This document shows, one piece after another, positions 17,742 through 26,579 of a DNA stretch of 64,000 nucleotides (within the stretch, counting starts at the first letter, position 1; each line of letters begins with the position of its first letter). Source of the DNA: Thermonema lapsum (GTDB lineage: Bacteria > Bacteroidota > Bacteroidia > Cytophagales > Thermonemataceae); NCBI RefSeq assembly GCF_011761635.1, contig NZ_JAASRN010000001.1, positions 577,749 to 641,748 of the forward strand. Direction: 5' to 3'. The position numbers and the translations under genes are program-made. The notes beneath the pieces were generated by a model that did no database searches, was not told where the DNA came from, and was given only the letters and a program-made list of their open reading frames with translations.

Positions 17742-19199
17742 TCAACCCACGCTGCCTTCCAAAGAGATAGCCAGTAGTTTTTGCGCCTCCACGGCAAATT
17801 CCATAGGCAGCTGCTTGAGCACCTCTTTGGCATACCCATTGACAATCAGCGCCACGGCGGTTTCGGGGTCTATGCCTCGCTGTTGACAATAAAACAGCTG
17901 GTCTTCGCCTATTTTCGAGGTGGTTGCTTCGTGCTCTACTATGGCTGTGTTGTTTTTTACTTCTATATAGGGGAAGGTATGGGCACCGCACTTGTCGCCA
18001 ATGAGCAGCGAGTCGCATTGAGAGAAATTACGGGCATTTTCTGCACGGCGGTGCACCTGCACCAAGCCACGGTATGAGTTTTGGCTCTTACCGGCAGAAA
18101 TACCTTTCGACACAATGCGGCTGCGGGTGTTCTTGCCTATGTGAATCATCTTAGTGCCGGTATCTGCCTGTTGGTAGTTGTTGGTTACTGCCACCGAGTA
18201 GAACTCGCCTACAGAGTTGTCGCCTTTGAGTATTACTGAGGGGTATTTCCAAGTGATGGCAGAGCCGGTCTCTACTTGTGTCCAAGAGATTTTAGAGTTT
18301 TTGCCGGCACAGATGCCCCGCTTGGTTACGAAGTTGTAAATCCCTCCTTTGCCCTCTTTATCGCCCGGATACCAGTTCTGCACCGTGGAGTATTTGATTT
18401 CGGCATTGTCTAAGGCAATCAACTCCACCACGGCAGCATGCAGCTGATTTTCATCGCGCATGGGGGCAGTGCATCCTTCCAGATAGCTCACATAGGACCC
18501 TTCCTCGGCAATGATGAGCGTGCGCTCAAACTGTCCTGTGTTTTGTGCGTTGATACGGAAATAGGTAGAGAGTTCCATAGGACAACGCACCCCCTTGGGA
18601 ATATACACAAAAGAGCCATCGCTAAATACCGCCGAGTTGAGAGCAGCGAAGAAATTGTCAGTGACTGGCACCACACTGCCCAAATACTTGCGCACCAAGT
18701 CGGGGTATTCTTGTATAGCTTCGCTGATAGGACAAAAGATGATGCCCAGCTCTGCCAGCTTTTCGCGGAAGGTAGTAATGACCGATACGCTGTCCATGAC
18801 TGCATCTACTGCCACGCCGGTAAGGCGCTTCTGCTCTTCGAGCGAAATGCCCAGCTTTTCAAAAGTGCGGCGTAGTTCGGGGTCTACCTCGTCGAGGCTT
18901 TTGGGGCGCTTTTTTTGTTTGGGCGCCGCATAGTAAATAATATCTTGGTAGTTGATGGGAGGATATTGAATATTTGCCCAATGATGGGGCTCTTCCATTT
19001 TCTGCCACTGCCGGAAGGCATTTAGACGCCACTCCAGCATCCAGCTGGGCTCGTTTTTCTTATTCGAAATCAAACGAATAATATCCTCATTTAAGCCCTT
19101 GGGGGCGGCTTCTATCTCTACATTGGTCGTAAAACCATATTTATAGTCCGAGTTGATGTGTTTTTGCAAAACGTCGTCGGTTGAATGAGGCTTACTCAT
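17742..19199 (-). CDS. sufB: Fe-S cluster assembly protein SufB
   Basis: 485 residues. SufB is the scaffold subunit on which the [Fe-S] cluster forms. Seen: [43 protein letters not shown], and the C-terminal [14 protein letters not shown] followed by [22 protein letters not shown]. The conserved Cys in the [11 protein letters not shown] segment and the EHEATTSKI motif fit the family. It is the first gene of the suf operon, with a TAATTTTG promoter 38 nt upstream, so the Lrp-type gene before it need not be co-transcribed. Confidence 0.96.
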   Translation of the reverse strand: MSKPHSTDDVLQKHINSDYKYGFTTNVEIEAAPKGLNEDIIRLISNKKNEPSWMLEWRLNAFRQWQKMEEPHHWANIQYPPINYQDIIYYAAPKQKKRPKSLDEVDPELRRTFEKLGISLEEQKRLTGVAVDAVMDSVSVITTFREKLAELGIIFCPISEAIQEYPDLVRKYLGSVVPVTDNFFAALNSAVFSDGSFVYIPKGVRCPMELSTYFRINAQNTGQFERTLIIAEEGSYVSYLEGCTAPMRDENQLHAAVVELIALDNAEIKYSTVQNWYPGDKEGKGGIYNFVTKRGICAGKNSKISWTQVETGSAITWKYPSVILKGDNSVGEFYSVAVTNNYQQADTGTKMIHIGKNTRSRIVSKGISAGKSQNSYRGLVQVHRRAENARNFSQCDSLLIGDKCGAHTFPYIEVKNNTAIVEHEATTSKIGEDQLFYCQQRGIDPETAVALIVNGYAKEVLKQLPMEFAVEAQKLLAISLEGSVG

Positions 19200-19236
19200 A
19201 GAGTATCTTTCTTATTTAGACTAATTTCAATCACTG

Positions 19237-19244
19237 CAAAATTA
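19237..19244 (-). promoter_or_regulatory. -7 promoter element of sufBCD
   Basis: TAATTTTG on the minus strand matches TAnnTTTG and lies 37 nt upstream of the sufB ATG. Confidence 0.6.
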
Positions 19245-19286
19245 ACAAAAATTCTCCGATAATGTTTCTTCTACATTGGAAAAATC

Positions 19287-19754
19287 TTAGTTATCAGATA
19301 ATAAATGCGGTCTATTGAAACGCTCTTCGAGCGATATGAGTGTTTCGGTACGCTGCACACCCGGCAGTTTTTGCAGGCGGTCGTGCAGGAAAGTGCGTAG
19401 GTGCGCCGTATCACGGCAAATCGCCTTCAGAAAAATGCTGTAAGCTCCTGTGGTATAGTGCACTTCTACCACTTCGGGCATTGCCTCCAGCGCGTCGGCT
19501 ACAGTCTCGTAGTAGGCGCTTTTTTCCAAAAATATGCCTATGAAGCAGGTGATGTCGAAGCCGAGCAGGTTTTCAGCTATTTGGAGGCGGCTGCCCAATA
19601 TGATGCCCGCTTGTTTCATTTTCTTGATGCGCAGGTGCACCGTACCCGGTGAGATAAACACACGTTCAGCTATTTCCTGATACGACAAGTCGCTGTTCTG
19701 CAGCAGCAGATTCAGGATGGCACGATCGACCTCATCTATTGAATATTTTTTCAT
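19287..19754 (-). CDS. Lrp/AsnC-family transcriptional regulator
   Basis: 155 residues. N-terminal helix-turn-helix (about 5-55: DEVDRAILNLLLQNSDLSYQEIAERVFISPGTVHLRIKKM) and C-terminal RAM/ligand-binding domain (about 68-145). These proteins form octamers and usually respond to amino acids. GGAGCC stands 4 nt before the ATG as a ribosome-binding site. It precedes sufB on the same strand, but the suf operon has its own promoter. No amino-acid gene is nearby, so the regulon is unknown. Confidence 0.9.
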   Translation of the reverse strand: MKKYSIDEVDRAILNLLLQNSDLSYQEIAERVFISPGTVHLRIKKMKQAGIILGSRLQIAENLLGFDITCFIGIFLEKSAYYETVADALEAMPEVVEVHYTTGAYSIFLKAICRDTAHLRTFLHDRLQKLPGVQRTETLISLEERFNRPHLLSDN

Positions 19755-19874
19755 AAGCGGCTCCTTTTTTTACAAAAAATTAAAAATTATTTACTAAAAC
19801 AGCGCACAAACACAATAAAATCTATTTTTTTAAAAATTTAAATGAATAATTTTTAGCAAAAATAAACTTTGTTA

Positions 19875-19882
19875 TATATTTG
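19875..19882 (+). promoter_or_regulatory. -7 promoter element of the tRNA-like RNA
   Basis: TATATTTG is a full match to TAnnTTTG. It lies in an AT-rich stretch 21 nt before the first base of the predicted acceptor stem. Confidence 0.65.
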
Positions 19883-19903
19883 CAACAAGCAAAGACACAA
19901 AAT

Positions 19904-20049
19904 TGTAGGGTGATGAAATTGGCAGCCATGCCCGCCGGTCTCGCGGGTGGGGATAAGGGAGAAAGTCGTCTGCCGGGTGCTTTTGGGCAGTCTGTGCCAT
20001 GGCAGATGCACCTAACCGCCCCGTGGAGGTTCGAATCCTCCCCCTACAG
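19904..20049 (+). ncRNA. 146-nt tRNA-like RNA with a hugely expanded variable region
   Basis: The ends fold as a tRNA. A 7-bp acceptor pairs TGTAGGG (19904-19910) with CCCTACA (20042-20048), followed by discriminator G. The T arm is perfect (GGAGG-TTCGAAT-CCTCC, 20025-20041). The D arm (ATGAAATTGGCAGCCAT) is very close to that of Bacteroidota leucine tRNAs. An anticodon-like arm (CCCGC-CGGTCTC-GCGGG, 19931-19947) has a 7-nt loop, but the base at position 33 is G instead of the nearly universal U. Between it and the T arm lie about 77 nt, where class II tRNAs have 15-20. They contain possible nested stems (GGGG/CCCC, GGTGC/GCACC, TCTG/CAGA). The gene has its own promoter and terminator. It could be an odd leucine-type tRNA, a decayed tRNA, or a regulatory RNA that mimics tRNA. 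No CCA is encoded. Confidence 0.7.
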
Positions 20050-20050
20050 C

Positions 20051-20080
20051 AAAAAAGCGCCCCTTGCAGGGCGCTTTTTT
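20051..20080. terminator. Bidirectional terminator (tRNA-like RNA / nfu)
   Basis: AAAAAAGCGCCC-CTTGCA-GGGCGCTTTTTT is a perfect 12-bp stem, directly after the tRNA-like RNA and 30 nt after the end of the convergent nfu gene. Confidence 0.92.
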
Positions 20081-20109
20081 TGAGGTATCGTTGTGCCAGT
20101 GAAGCAACT

Positions 20110-20352
20110 TTAGCCTATACTCACATTGACCGCCTCAATTGCCTTCACCTCTGGTACAGCCCTACGAATAGCTTCCTCTACGCCTGCTTTGAAAGTCATG
20201 GAAGACATAGGGCAAGAGCTACAAGCCCCCAATAGTTCCAGTTTTACTACTAGGTCGTCGGTTACTTCCACTACCCGTATATTGCCGCCATCGGTCTCCA
20301 AATAGGGGCGGATGTTGTCAAGAGCAGCTTCTATTCGTTCAATGATAGACAT
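20110..20352 (-). CDS. nfu: NifU-like C-terminal domain Fe-S carrier (Nfu)
   Basis: 80 residues, consisting only of the Nfu domain. ALDNIRPYLETDGGN and the cluster-binding motif CSSCPMS (CxxC) are present, followed by AIRRAVPEVKAI. Nfu proteins carry assembled [4Fe-4S] clusters to target enzymes. It lies 60 nt downstream of mrp on the same strand, and the suf operon is close by, so this stretch gathers much of the cell's iron-sulfur machinery. Confidence 0.92.
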   Translation of the reverse strand: MSIIERIEAALDNIRPYLETDGGNIRVVEVTDDLVVKLELLGACSSCPMSSMTFKAGVEEAIRRAVPEVKAIEAVNVSIG

Positions 20353-20412
20353 AGTGTTTGCCTGTAAGTCAGTTACAAGGATAACATTATTTCCAATGAG
20401 GCTGTTCCTGTT

Positions 20413-21486
20413 TTAGACGGTTGTTTCGGCTTGAGCATTGCGCACTGCCAGTTGTTGTGCCAAAGAAGCCGCTATGGCGGCAAAAGCTTTCCCTACGGGA
20501 TGCTCCTCTTCGATAGCAATGGGCGTGCCGACATCACCGCCTTCACGCAAGGCTTGCACCAAAGGCACTTCGCCCAAGAAAGGTATATCGAAGCGTTCTG
20601 CCAACACTTTGCCGCCGTCTTTTCCAAAGATATAGTATTTGTTTGCGGGCAGTTCGGCAGGCGTGAAGTAAGCCATGTTTTCAATCAAGCCCAAAAGAGG
20701 TACTTGTATTTGCGGCTGCCGGAACATGGCAATGGCTTTGATGGCATCGGCGAGAGCTACCTTTTGGGGGGTAGTTACCACCACTGCCCCGCTCAAGGGA
20801 ATGGCTTGCACCAAAGTGAGGTGGATATCGCTGGTGCCGGGCGGCAGGTCAACCAGCAGATAATCGAGTTCATCCCAATATACATCGCCAAAGAATTGAA
20901 TCAGCGCTTTGCTTGCCATAGGTCCGCGCCACACAATGGCACTCTCTTCGGGGGCAAGAAAGCCCATAGAAATGACTTTCACTCCATGTGCCTGCACGGG
21001 GATGATGTATTGCTTGCCATCGATGTCTTGCACGGGCGGATGCTCCCCTTCCACGCCAAGCATGGTAGGGATAGAAGGACCGAATATATCGGCATCTACG
21101 ATACCCACACGGGCACCGGTTTTGGCTAATGCTACAGCAAGATTGACCGTAACGGTCGATTTGCCAACGCCCCCTTTACCAGAAGCAATGGCTATCACAT
21201 TCTTCACCCCCTGAATCAAGGGAGCTTTGGCTGAAGGTGCCACCTCAGCAGTCATGTGAATGTCGATGTTCAGGTCGTCGCCCAAATGACGGCGCAGAGC
21301 TTCTTCACAGTCATTTTTTATTTTTTCTTTCAAGGGGCAAGCGGGCGTGGTCAGCACTACGGTAAAACGTATTTGCTTGCCCTCTATCTCTACATCTCGT
21401 ATCATATTGAGCGAAACCAGGTCTCCCTTCAAATCAGGCTCCGGCACGGTGCTCAAGGCTTGCAACACTTGTTCTTTTGTAATCAT
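20413..21486 (-). CDS. mrp: Mrp/ApbC-type Fe-S carrier ATPase
   Basis: 357 residues from the ATG at 21486; the frame continues upstream only to a TTG, giving a non-homologous 20-residue extension. N-terminal MIP18/DUF59 domain (about 1-80), then a ParA/MinD-like ATPase with deviant Walker A ASGKGGVGKST (about 101-111), MGFLAPEESAIVWRGP and DYLLVDLPPGTSDIHL. The family carries Fe-S clusters and is needed for maturation of some enzymes. The CxxC found late in many homologues is not visible: ENMAYFTPAELPANKYY occupies its place, as seems usual in Bacteroidota. It is followed by nfu in the same direction. Confidence 0.93.
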   Translation of the reverse strand: MITKEQVLQALSTVPEPDLKGDLVSLNMIRDVEIEGKQIRFTVVLTTPACPLKEKIKNDCEEALRRHLGDDLNIDIHMTAEVAPSAKAPLIQGVKNVIAIASGKGGVGKSTVTVNLAVALAKTGARVGIVDADIFGPSIPTMLGVEGEHPPVQDIDGKQYIIPVQAHGVKVISMGFLAPEESAIVWRGPMASKALIQFFGDVYWDELDYLLVDLPPGTSDIHLTLVQAIPLSGAVVVTTPQKVALADAIKAIAMFRQPQIQVPLLGLIENMAYFTPAELPANKYYIFGKDGGKVLAERFDIPFLGEVPLVQALREGGDVGTPIAIEEEHPVGKAFAAIAASLAQQLAVRNAQAETTV

Positions 21487-21570
21487 AGCTTTGATAAATT
21501 GTGTATTAAGAAGTACGGTGTATCTTGTTTTCTTACGAGGGCGCAATTTACAACAAAAACGACTTGTGCC

Positions 21571-22548
21571 TTATGCACTGTTGTTGCCTTCTTTACCCTC
21601 GTATTTCTCATATGCTTTGATGATGGACTGCACCAACTTATGACGCACCACGTCTTGAGTGTTCAGCTCCACAAAGCCAATCCCCTTTACGCCACGCAAT
21701 ACCTCCATGGCTTCGACCAGCCCGGAGCGCTGCTTTGGTGGCAAGTCTATTTGCGATTGGTCACCGGTTACGATGACTTTCGAGTTGGGTCCCATGCGTG
21801 TCAAGAACATTTTCATCTGCATGGGGGTTGTATTTTGTGCCTCGTCCAGCAACACAAAGGCATCGTTCAGGGTGCGCCCCCGCATGTATGCCAGCGGGGC
21901 AATTTCAATGACCCGGTTCTCTTCGTAAAATTTAAATTTTTCGGCGGGTATCATGTCGTCTAAAGCGTCGTAAATAGGACGCAGATAAGGGTCCACTTTG
22001 TCTTTGAGGTCGCCGGGCAGGAAACCCAAATGCTCGCCAGCCTCGACGGCAGGGCGTGTGATGATAATCTTTTTCACCAATTTGTTTTTCAAAGCACGCA
22101 CTGCCAAAGCTACCGATATGTAGGTTTTGCCCGTCCCTGCCGGACCCAAAGCAAATACCAAATCGTTTTCAAAAGAAGCTTTGACCAGCTGCATTTGATT
22201 GAGCGTACGTGGCTTGATGGGTGCCCCTTGCACGCCATACAACAAAATTTCGTCGCGAAAGTCTTCTAGTTCTTCTATTTGCCGCTCGTGGGAATGGTCT
22301 TCGCGCAGCAAGGTCTGCACCTTGTCCACGCTCAGATGACCGTAACGGTGGTAGTGCTCCAAGAGAGCTTGTATGATGGCGTTGATTTTGATGATTTCGG
22401 GCGGTCGTCCCTGAATGCGGATTTCGTTGCCTCGGGATATGATGCGGCTGGCAGGAAAAGCCGCTGCTACTTCTTTGATGTTGGCGTTGCCTACGCCTAA
22501 AAAGTCAACCAAGGATACGTTTTCTAAAATAATTACTTTCTCTATCAA
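21571..22548 (-). CDS. phoH: PhoH-like ATPase
   Basis: 325 residues. It starts at a TTG (MIEKVIILENVSLVDFLGVG), which fits the family's usual N-terminus and has AGAGAG upstream; no in-frame ATG would keep that region. A KH-like N-terminal part precedes the ATPase core with Walker A ALGPAGTGKTYIS, Walker B FVLLDEAQNTTP and the downstream GDQSQIDLP. PhoH-like proteins are thought to act in RNA metabolism (often beside YbeY), but no ybeY is adjacent. The name reflects homology to the phosphate-starvation gene and says nothing about regulation here. Confidence 0.92.
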   Translation of the reverse strand: MIEKVIILENVSLVDFLGVGNANIKEVAAAFPASRIISRGNEIRIQGRPPEIIKINAIIQALLEHYHRYGHLSVDKVQTLLREDHSHERQIEELEDFRDEILLYGVQGAPIKPRTLNQMQLVKASFENDLVFALGPAGTGKTYISVALAVRALKNKLVKKIIITRPAVEAGEHLGFLPGDLKDKVDPYLRPIYDALDDMIPAEKFKFYEENRVIEIAPLAYMRGRTLNDAFVLLDEAQNTTPMQMKMFLTRMGPNSKVIVTGDQSQIDLPPKQRSGLVEAMEVLRGVKGIGFVELNTQDVVRHKLVQSIIKAYEKYEGKEGNNSA

Positions 22549-22658
22549 GCGCTCTCTTGTTTTAGGTTTTGTGATGAATATTTTGGACTACACAAGCAAA
22601 TTTATTCTTTATTTTTGATTCCTGAACAGTGATTTGATTAGAAAACACGAAAAAAAGC

Positions 22659-22955
22659 ATGATTGTTCGCATCGTTTGCATGAGCTTTGACGAAGCCCAT
22701 ATCGACACTTTCTTGCGGCTGTTCGACAGCTACAAAGAGCAAATACGCAGTTTTGACGGCTGTTTGCATTTAGAGCTGCTGCAACAAGAAAGCACCCCTT
22801 CGGTCTTTTTCACCTACAGCCATTGGCGCGATGAGGCTGCTTTAGAGAATTATCGCCAGTCGGAACTCTTTCGTAAGGTATGGGGCGAAACCAAAAAGTA
22901 TTTCAACCGGCAGCCGCAAGCCTGGAGCCTCAAACGACACCACTGCCTGCCTTAA
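22659..22955 (+). CDS. ABM-domain protein, possible antibiotic biosynthesis monooxygenase family
   Basis: 98 residues, a single dimeric alpha/beta-barrel domain. MIVRIVCMSFDEAHIDTFLRLF, a central FDGCLHLELLQ and the conserved TYSHWRDEAALENYRQSELFRKVW follow the ABM pattern. Members include small cofactor-free quinol monooxygenases and heme-degrading enzymes. No Asn or Trp heme-degradation signature can be asserted. It stands alone between the phoH leader and tRNA-Leu. Confidence 0.8.
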   Translation: MIVRIVCMSFDEAHIDTFLRLFDSYKEQIRSFDGCLHLELLQQESTPSVFFTYSHWRDEAALENYRQSELFRKVWGETKKYFNRQPQAWSLKRHHCLP

Positions 22956-23047
22956 TTTTCAGCAGCAAAACCCAAAGAAAAAAGCTCTTTTATCTATTTG
23001 AAAGCAAAGCAGTTGCTGTTTTTTCTAAAAAAAATTTCTCAAAAATA

Positions 23048-23079
23048 TTTTGCGGTTTTGAAAAGGCTCTCTAAATTTG
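23048..23079 (+). promoter_or_regulatory. Promoter of tRNA-Leu
   Basis: -33 element TTTTG (23048-23052) and -7 element TAAATTTG (23072-23079) are 19 nt apart, matching the Bacteroidota consensus; the tRNA starts 40 nt later. Confidence 0.7.
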
Positions 23080-23118
23080 CATCACCAATTCACGGAAAAC
23101 CCAAGAGCAAAACAAAAA

Positions 23119-23202
23119 ACCCGGGTGGCGGAATTGGTAGACGCGCCAGACTCAAAATCTGGTGGTGGCAACACCGTGCGGGTTCGAGTCCCGCCTCGGG
23201 TA
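23119..23202 (+). tRNA. tRNA-Leu (CAA)
   Basis: 84 nt, class II. Acceptor ACCCGGG pairs with CTCGGGT, discriminator A. Anticodon arm CCAGA-CTCAAAA-TCTGG gives anticodon CAA with U33. The variable arm is GGTGGCAACACC-like, and the T arm is GCGGG-TTCGAGT-CCCGC. No CCA is encoded. Confidence 0.96.
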
Positions 23203-23205
23203 CTA

Positions 23206-23235
23206 AAAAACCGATGCTTGCTGCATCGGTTTTTG
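23206..23235 (+). terminator. Terminator of tRNA-Leu
   Basis: AAAAACCGATGC-TTGCT-GCATCGGTTTTT, starting 4 nt after the tRNA. Confidence 0.9.
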
Positions 23236-23646
23236 CTTTTTTAAGCCACAGGCTTCTTTCTAAGTTTGTGCTTTTTGTGTTTCTGTTTCTTTGCCCTTGC
23301 TTTTTCAAGCGCAAGCGAGCAAGTTCTTTTCGATTTCTTTGTCGCTTAGCTTAAAATTACTCGCTACGCTCTAAGCGGCAGCCTACGCTTTTCGAAATGA
23401 GGGACGTAATTTTTTTTTGAACAGAAAAACCAATTTGGCTATTATCAAGGACAGTTTTAGTAACTTCCTATCGCAAGCAATAAGCTAACAACACTACCCA
23501 CAAGCACTAAAAAATTCAACCATTTCAAGTTAGTTCTCTTTCCATTCTTAAACCCACATTGGTTTCCTTTCTGCAATGTTGGTGAGTGCATGAAAAAAGT
23601 AGCCGACATTAGGAAGCTATTTTTTTACACACTTTGTTGACATCCG
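23236..23646. other. Non-coding stretch at the edge of the restriction-modification island
   Basis: About 410 nt with no convincing gene on either strand. It is where base composition changes from the surrounding genome to the AT-rich island. No copy of the tRNA-Leu 3' end was seen at the far side of the island, so it is not shown to be an integration site. Confidence 0.5.
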
Positions 23647-24561
23647 TTATTTTTTGTTCTTTTTCAAAGATTGTTTTATTAAGCTCAAAATGTATTCTAA
23701 ATCGTCATCATTTTGGATTTTTATTTCATAATCTCCATTTCCCCAGTGTCCAATACCTGAAACGTCTTTTGCAATTCCTTTTGGGTCGTCAAGTTCGCCT
23801 TTAGCCAAATTGAGCCAAATTTTTAATGCCTTTCTTTGCGGTAATATATCAACAACATTTCTTCCAGAAACAAATGCTATATAAAGCTTTGTAGGCTTAA
23901 CTTCAAGATTGTCTAAATTCAAAATAGCAGATTTTAATTTCTCATAAAGCTCTTTTATCTCTTGGGTTGCATTTGCCAAATGCTCTTCTTCTGTATAAAT
24001 TTTAATTTCTCTTGCTACTGTGTCAATGTTTGCATCAGATTTTGAAATGGTCTTTATACTTTCTTTTGCATCGGCTTTTCGTATTTGTTCAAACGATACA
24101 GTTCCATTCTCATAGCGTTTAACTTCCCATAATTCAATAGGCAAATCTTTAAAGTTTATCGCTTCCCTTTGATAATCGGTAAAAGATGGTGAAACAAACA
24201 AAACCCTCGACTGCGACCAATCGACATCGGTTTTCTTTAATGTCTTGCCGAGGTTTTCGTTAAACTCCAATATGAAATCTGCTTTATTATTCAGCATTAA
24301 AGATAAATAAGCGTATCCTTGGTCTATTACGCTAAAATTTTTATCCCGTTTATATTCGATTATCACGAAAGCATTGGACTCTCTGTCAAAAGCAAGGGTA
24401 TCGATTCGGAAGTTCTTCAATACAAATTCAGATTTTACAAGTTCAAGCCCGAATATTGTTTTCAGGTTGTTTTCAGTCAATTCCTGAAGCTCCTTCTCAA
24501 GGCGAAACGGCTTTTCTTTAATGTATTCTAAATGATTCCCTATGATTTTATATAGTGCCAT
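23647..24561 (-). CDS. Nuclease-like protein with DUF5655-type C-terminus
   Basis: 304 residues. The N-terminal half contains a PD-(D/E)xK-like core: D54 (FRIDTLAF), E69-Y-K71 (VIIEYKR) and Q81. The C-terminal part (about 205-300) resembles the DUF5655 domain (FVSGRNVVDILPQRKALKIWLNLAKGELDDP, then GHWGNGDYEIKI). Such proteins often sit next to DNA methylases and are thought to be accessory or restriction-like nucleases. It is the last gene of an AT-rich three-gene operon after a restriction enzyme and methylase. It might be a second nuclease of the system, a modification-dependent nuclease, or independent defence. No activity is established from sequence. Confidence 0.7.
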   Translation of the reverse strand: MALYKIIGNHLEYIKEKPFRLEKELQELTENNLKTIFGLELVKSEFVLKNFRIDTLAFDRESNAFVIIEYKRDKNFSVIDQGYAYLSLMLNNKADFILEFNENLGKTLKKTDVDWSQSRVLFVSPSFTDYQREAINFKDLPIELWEVKRYENGTVSFEQIRKADAKESIKTISKSDANIDTVAREIKIYTEEEHLANATQEIKELYEKLKSAILNLDNLEVKPTKLYIAFVSGRNVVDILPQRKALKIWLNLAKGELDDPKGIAKDVSGIGHWGNGDYEIKIQNDDDLEYILSLIKQSLKKNKK

Positions 24562-24624
24562 TTGTTTCTTGTTAAAAATGTAAAAAATTCATAAGCTTTA
24601 ATATTTGCAATTACTCGGCATTAT

Positions 24625-25497
24625 TTATAAACTTTTCTGGGTAGTATTTCTTTTTTCACATTCATCAAATAATGTTCTGATTTTTTGTTTTTTTGTTTCT
24701 AACGGATAGTTGGAAATAAACAGCTCGTTTCCTTTTTGGTTTCCGTTATTTCCTATGTTTCGCATTCCGTAAGTCAAGTTCCATTCTTTGATATTGGCAA
24801 ACGAAAATAAATCTCTGATATATTCACTATCGTCATAAGTAACAAGCCATTTATGATTGGTGCGCTTTAATACTTCTGCAAATCTTTTATGGTCGAAGAT
24901 TTTATGTAAATTACCTTTTTTACCGTAAAGGGCAGATTTTGTTGCCGAATAATATGGTGGGTCTAAAAAGATAAAAACATTTTCACCTTCTGCTTCGATG
25001 ACTTCTTGATAATCAAGATTTGTGATTTTTGTATTATCTAAAATCTTTGATAATGCTTTCACTCTTTCTATACTGGATTGCGTAAAGCGTTTATTATACG
25101 CTGCATTTGAGTAACCACCACTTTCGGTTGTTCCTGAAAATGTTATCCTGTTAATAACAAAAAATGCTGCTGCCTTATTTAAGGCATCAAACTTATCAAT
25201 ATTGTCAAGTAAATATTTGTATAATTCTTTACCAGCAGTTGCGTTATCGCGCCAATGTTGAATTTGTTCAATGAGTCTTTTAGGATTTTGTTGTGTTTGT
25301 TTCCAAAAATGATATAGATTTTCATAAATATCGTTTATCCAAAATTTTTTATTTGGAAATTTTTGTTTGAGATATACAAAAACAGAACCACCACCTACAA
25401 AAGGCTCCCTAAATTCATCAAATTCAGGAATTAAAGGGGCAATGAATTTTATGGCTCGACTTTTTCCACCGGGATATCTTAACGGACTTTTTATCAT
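24625..25497 (-). CDS. D12-class DNA adenine-N6 methyltransferase
   Basis: 290 residues. Motif order is that of Dam/DpnIIA-like enzymes: RYPGGKSR (7-14), the SAM-binding FVGGGSVF (33-40), and the catalytic FLDPPYYS (about 178-184). The enzyme methylates adenine N6 within a short recognition site and protects the host from the companion restriction enzyme. Its ATG lies 2 nt after the stop codon of the restriction gene, so the two are translationally coupled. The recognition sequence cannot be read by eye. Confidence 0.92.
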   Translation of the reverse strand: MIKSPLRYPGGKSRAIKFIAPLIPEFDEFREPFVGGGSVFVYLKQKFPNKKFWINDIYENLYHFWKQTQQNPKRLIEQIQHWRDNATAGKELYKYLLDNIDKFDALNKAAAFFVINRITFSGTTESGGYSNAAYNKRFTQSSIERVKALSKILDNTKITNLDYQEVIEAEGENVFIFLDPPYYSATKSALYGKKGNLHKIFDHKRFAEVLKRTNHKWLVTYDDSEYIRDLFSFANIKEWNLTYGMRNIGNNGNQKGNELFISNYPLETKKQKIRTLFDECEKRNTTQKSL

Positions 25498-25499
25498 TT

Positions 25500-26579
25500 T
25501 TATTCGGCTTTTTCAATCAATATTTTAAAATTGTTTTCGTTTGCTTCGTCAAATAGTCGTTTTAGCATTTCTTTTTGTCTGTGGTTCAATTCAAGATTTG
25601 TCTCAAAATCAGTTAGGTAAATATCGTTTGTCAATTTTGACGAAGTGAGTTTTAGAACAGGGATTGCATCATACTCTTTGTCATTTACAGATACGTTTTT
25701 CAAATTCGTATAAAGCATCATTTTTAGCAAACCGTCTTTAATGTCGCCAATGCTTGGCAAAATAGAGGTTCGAGAATGTTTGGCTTCAATCAAATAAATT
25801 TTATCGTTTTCTATTCTAATTTCATCTGTGGTAAAATAATATTTTCCGCCAAGATAGTTTTCAATGGTGATAGTTGCTTTTGTAAAAGTTGATAAAGCTT
25901 CTTTCGGTTGAATAGTTTGCATTTCACGTTTTTGTGCTTCTTGTGCTTTTTGTCGTGATGTTTGCATAAAGTCTTTAACACCGTTAATAAATTGATTGGC
26001 AAATCGGTCAATTCCTTGTTCATTGTGAAATGCCACATTTAATCGTTTTCCGATTTCATTGTAACTTTCTTTTACCCTCTGAATTAAATATGGAAACGAT
26101 TGCTCAATTTCTTTTAAATTCCAATGCAAAGCCGAACTGTGATAGTTTTTGATTTCAGCAATTTTTTGCTTTACTAATTCATTATCAAATTGTTGTTTGG
26201 TAATTTTATCTTCTTGTTTTTTGTGCTTTTCAGCTGCATTATAGTAGGCAAAAACCACAAAAACGTCAAGCAAACTCATCAATGAAATAGTATCCCATTG
26301 AACAAAGTCTCTGTCGCCGTTTTTGCCTTCATCTTTGATTATTGGAATAACTGTAATTCGTTTGGCAGTTCCAAGTGTGTTATAGACTCTTTCATAAGGA
26401 TAAGACCGGGTTCTTTTAGGTGAAACCCATTTTGATAAACCAAACGAAAATCCGTCAAAATTGATTAAACAATTTGCTGGCAATCTATTTATGTCAAAAC
26501 CGCTGAAGTCAAACATTTTCAATTGGCTTGTCAGTTTCGGCTCGTATTCAATTCCTTTGATTTTTGCTGTAATATCCAT
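25500..26579 (-). CDS. Type II restriction endonuclease-like protein
   Basis: 359 residues. The likely nuclease core lies at about 245-300: D252 (TTDEIRIE) and E265-A-K267 (YLIEAKHSR), fitting PD-(D/E)xK. The middle (about 115-220) is helical and Lys/Glu-rich. Coupling to a D12 adenine methylase strongly suggests a restriction enzyme that cuts the same site. AT-rich codon use, unlike the flanking genes, points to horizontal acquisition. The restriction gene comes before the methylase in transcription order, so protection must keep pace with cutting. No small controller (C) gene was seen. Confidence 0.8.
   Translation of the reverse strand: MDITAKIKGIEYEPKLTSQLKMFDFSGFDINRLPANCLINFDGFSFGLSKWVSPKRTRSYPYERVYNTLGTAKRITVIPIIKDEGKNGDRDFVQWDTISLMSLLDVFVVFAYYNAAEKHKKQEDKITKQQFDNELVKQKIAEIKNYHSSALHWNLKEIEQSFPYLIQRVKESYNEIGKRLNVAFHNEQGIDRFANQFINGVKDFMQTSRQKAQEAQKREMQTIQPKEALSTFTKATITIENYLGGKYYFTTDEIRIENDKIYLIEAKHSRTSILPSIGDIKDGLLKMMLYTNLKNVSVNDKEYDAIPVLKLTSSKLTNDIYLTDFETNLELNHRQKEMLKRLFDEANENNFKILIEKAE

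Noticed and set aside
19880..20083. Possible small protein or tmRNA within the 146-nt RNA region
   Set aside because: Frames lack a start context and run through the tRNA-like stems; the RNA is far too short for tmRNA and has a complete D arm.
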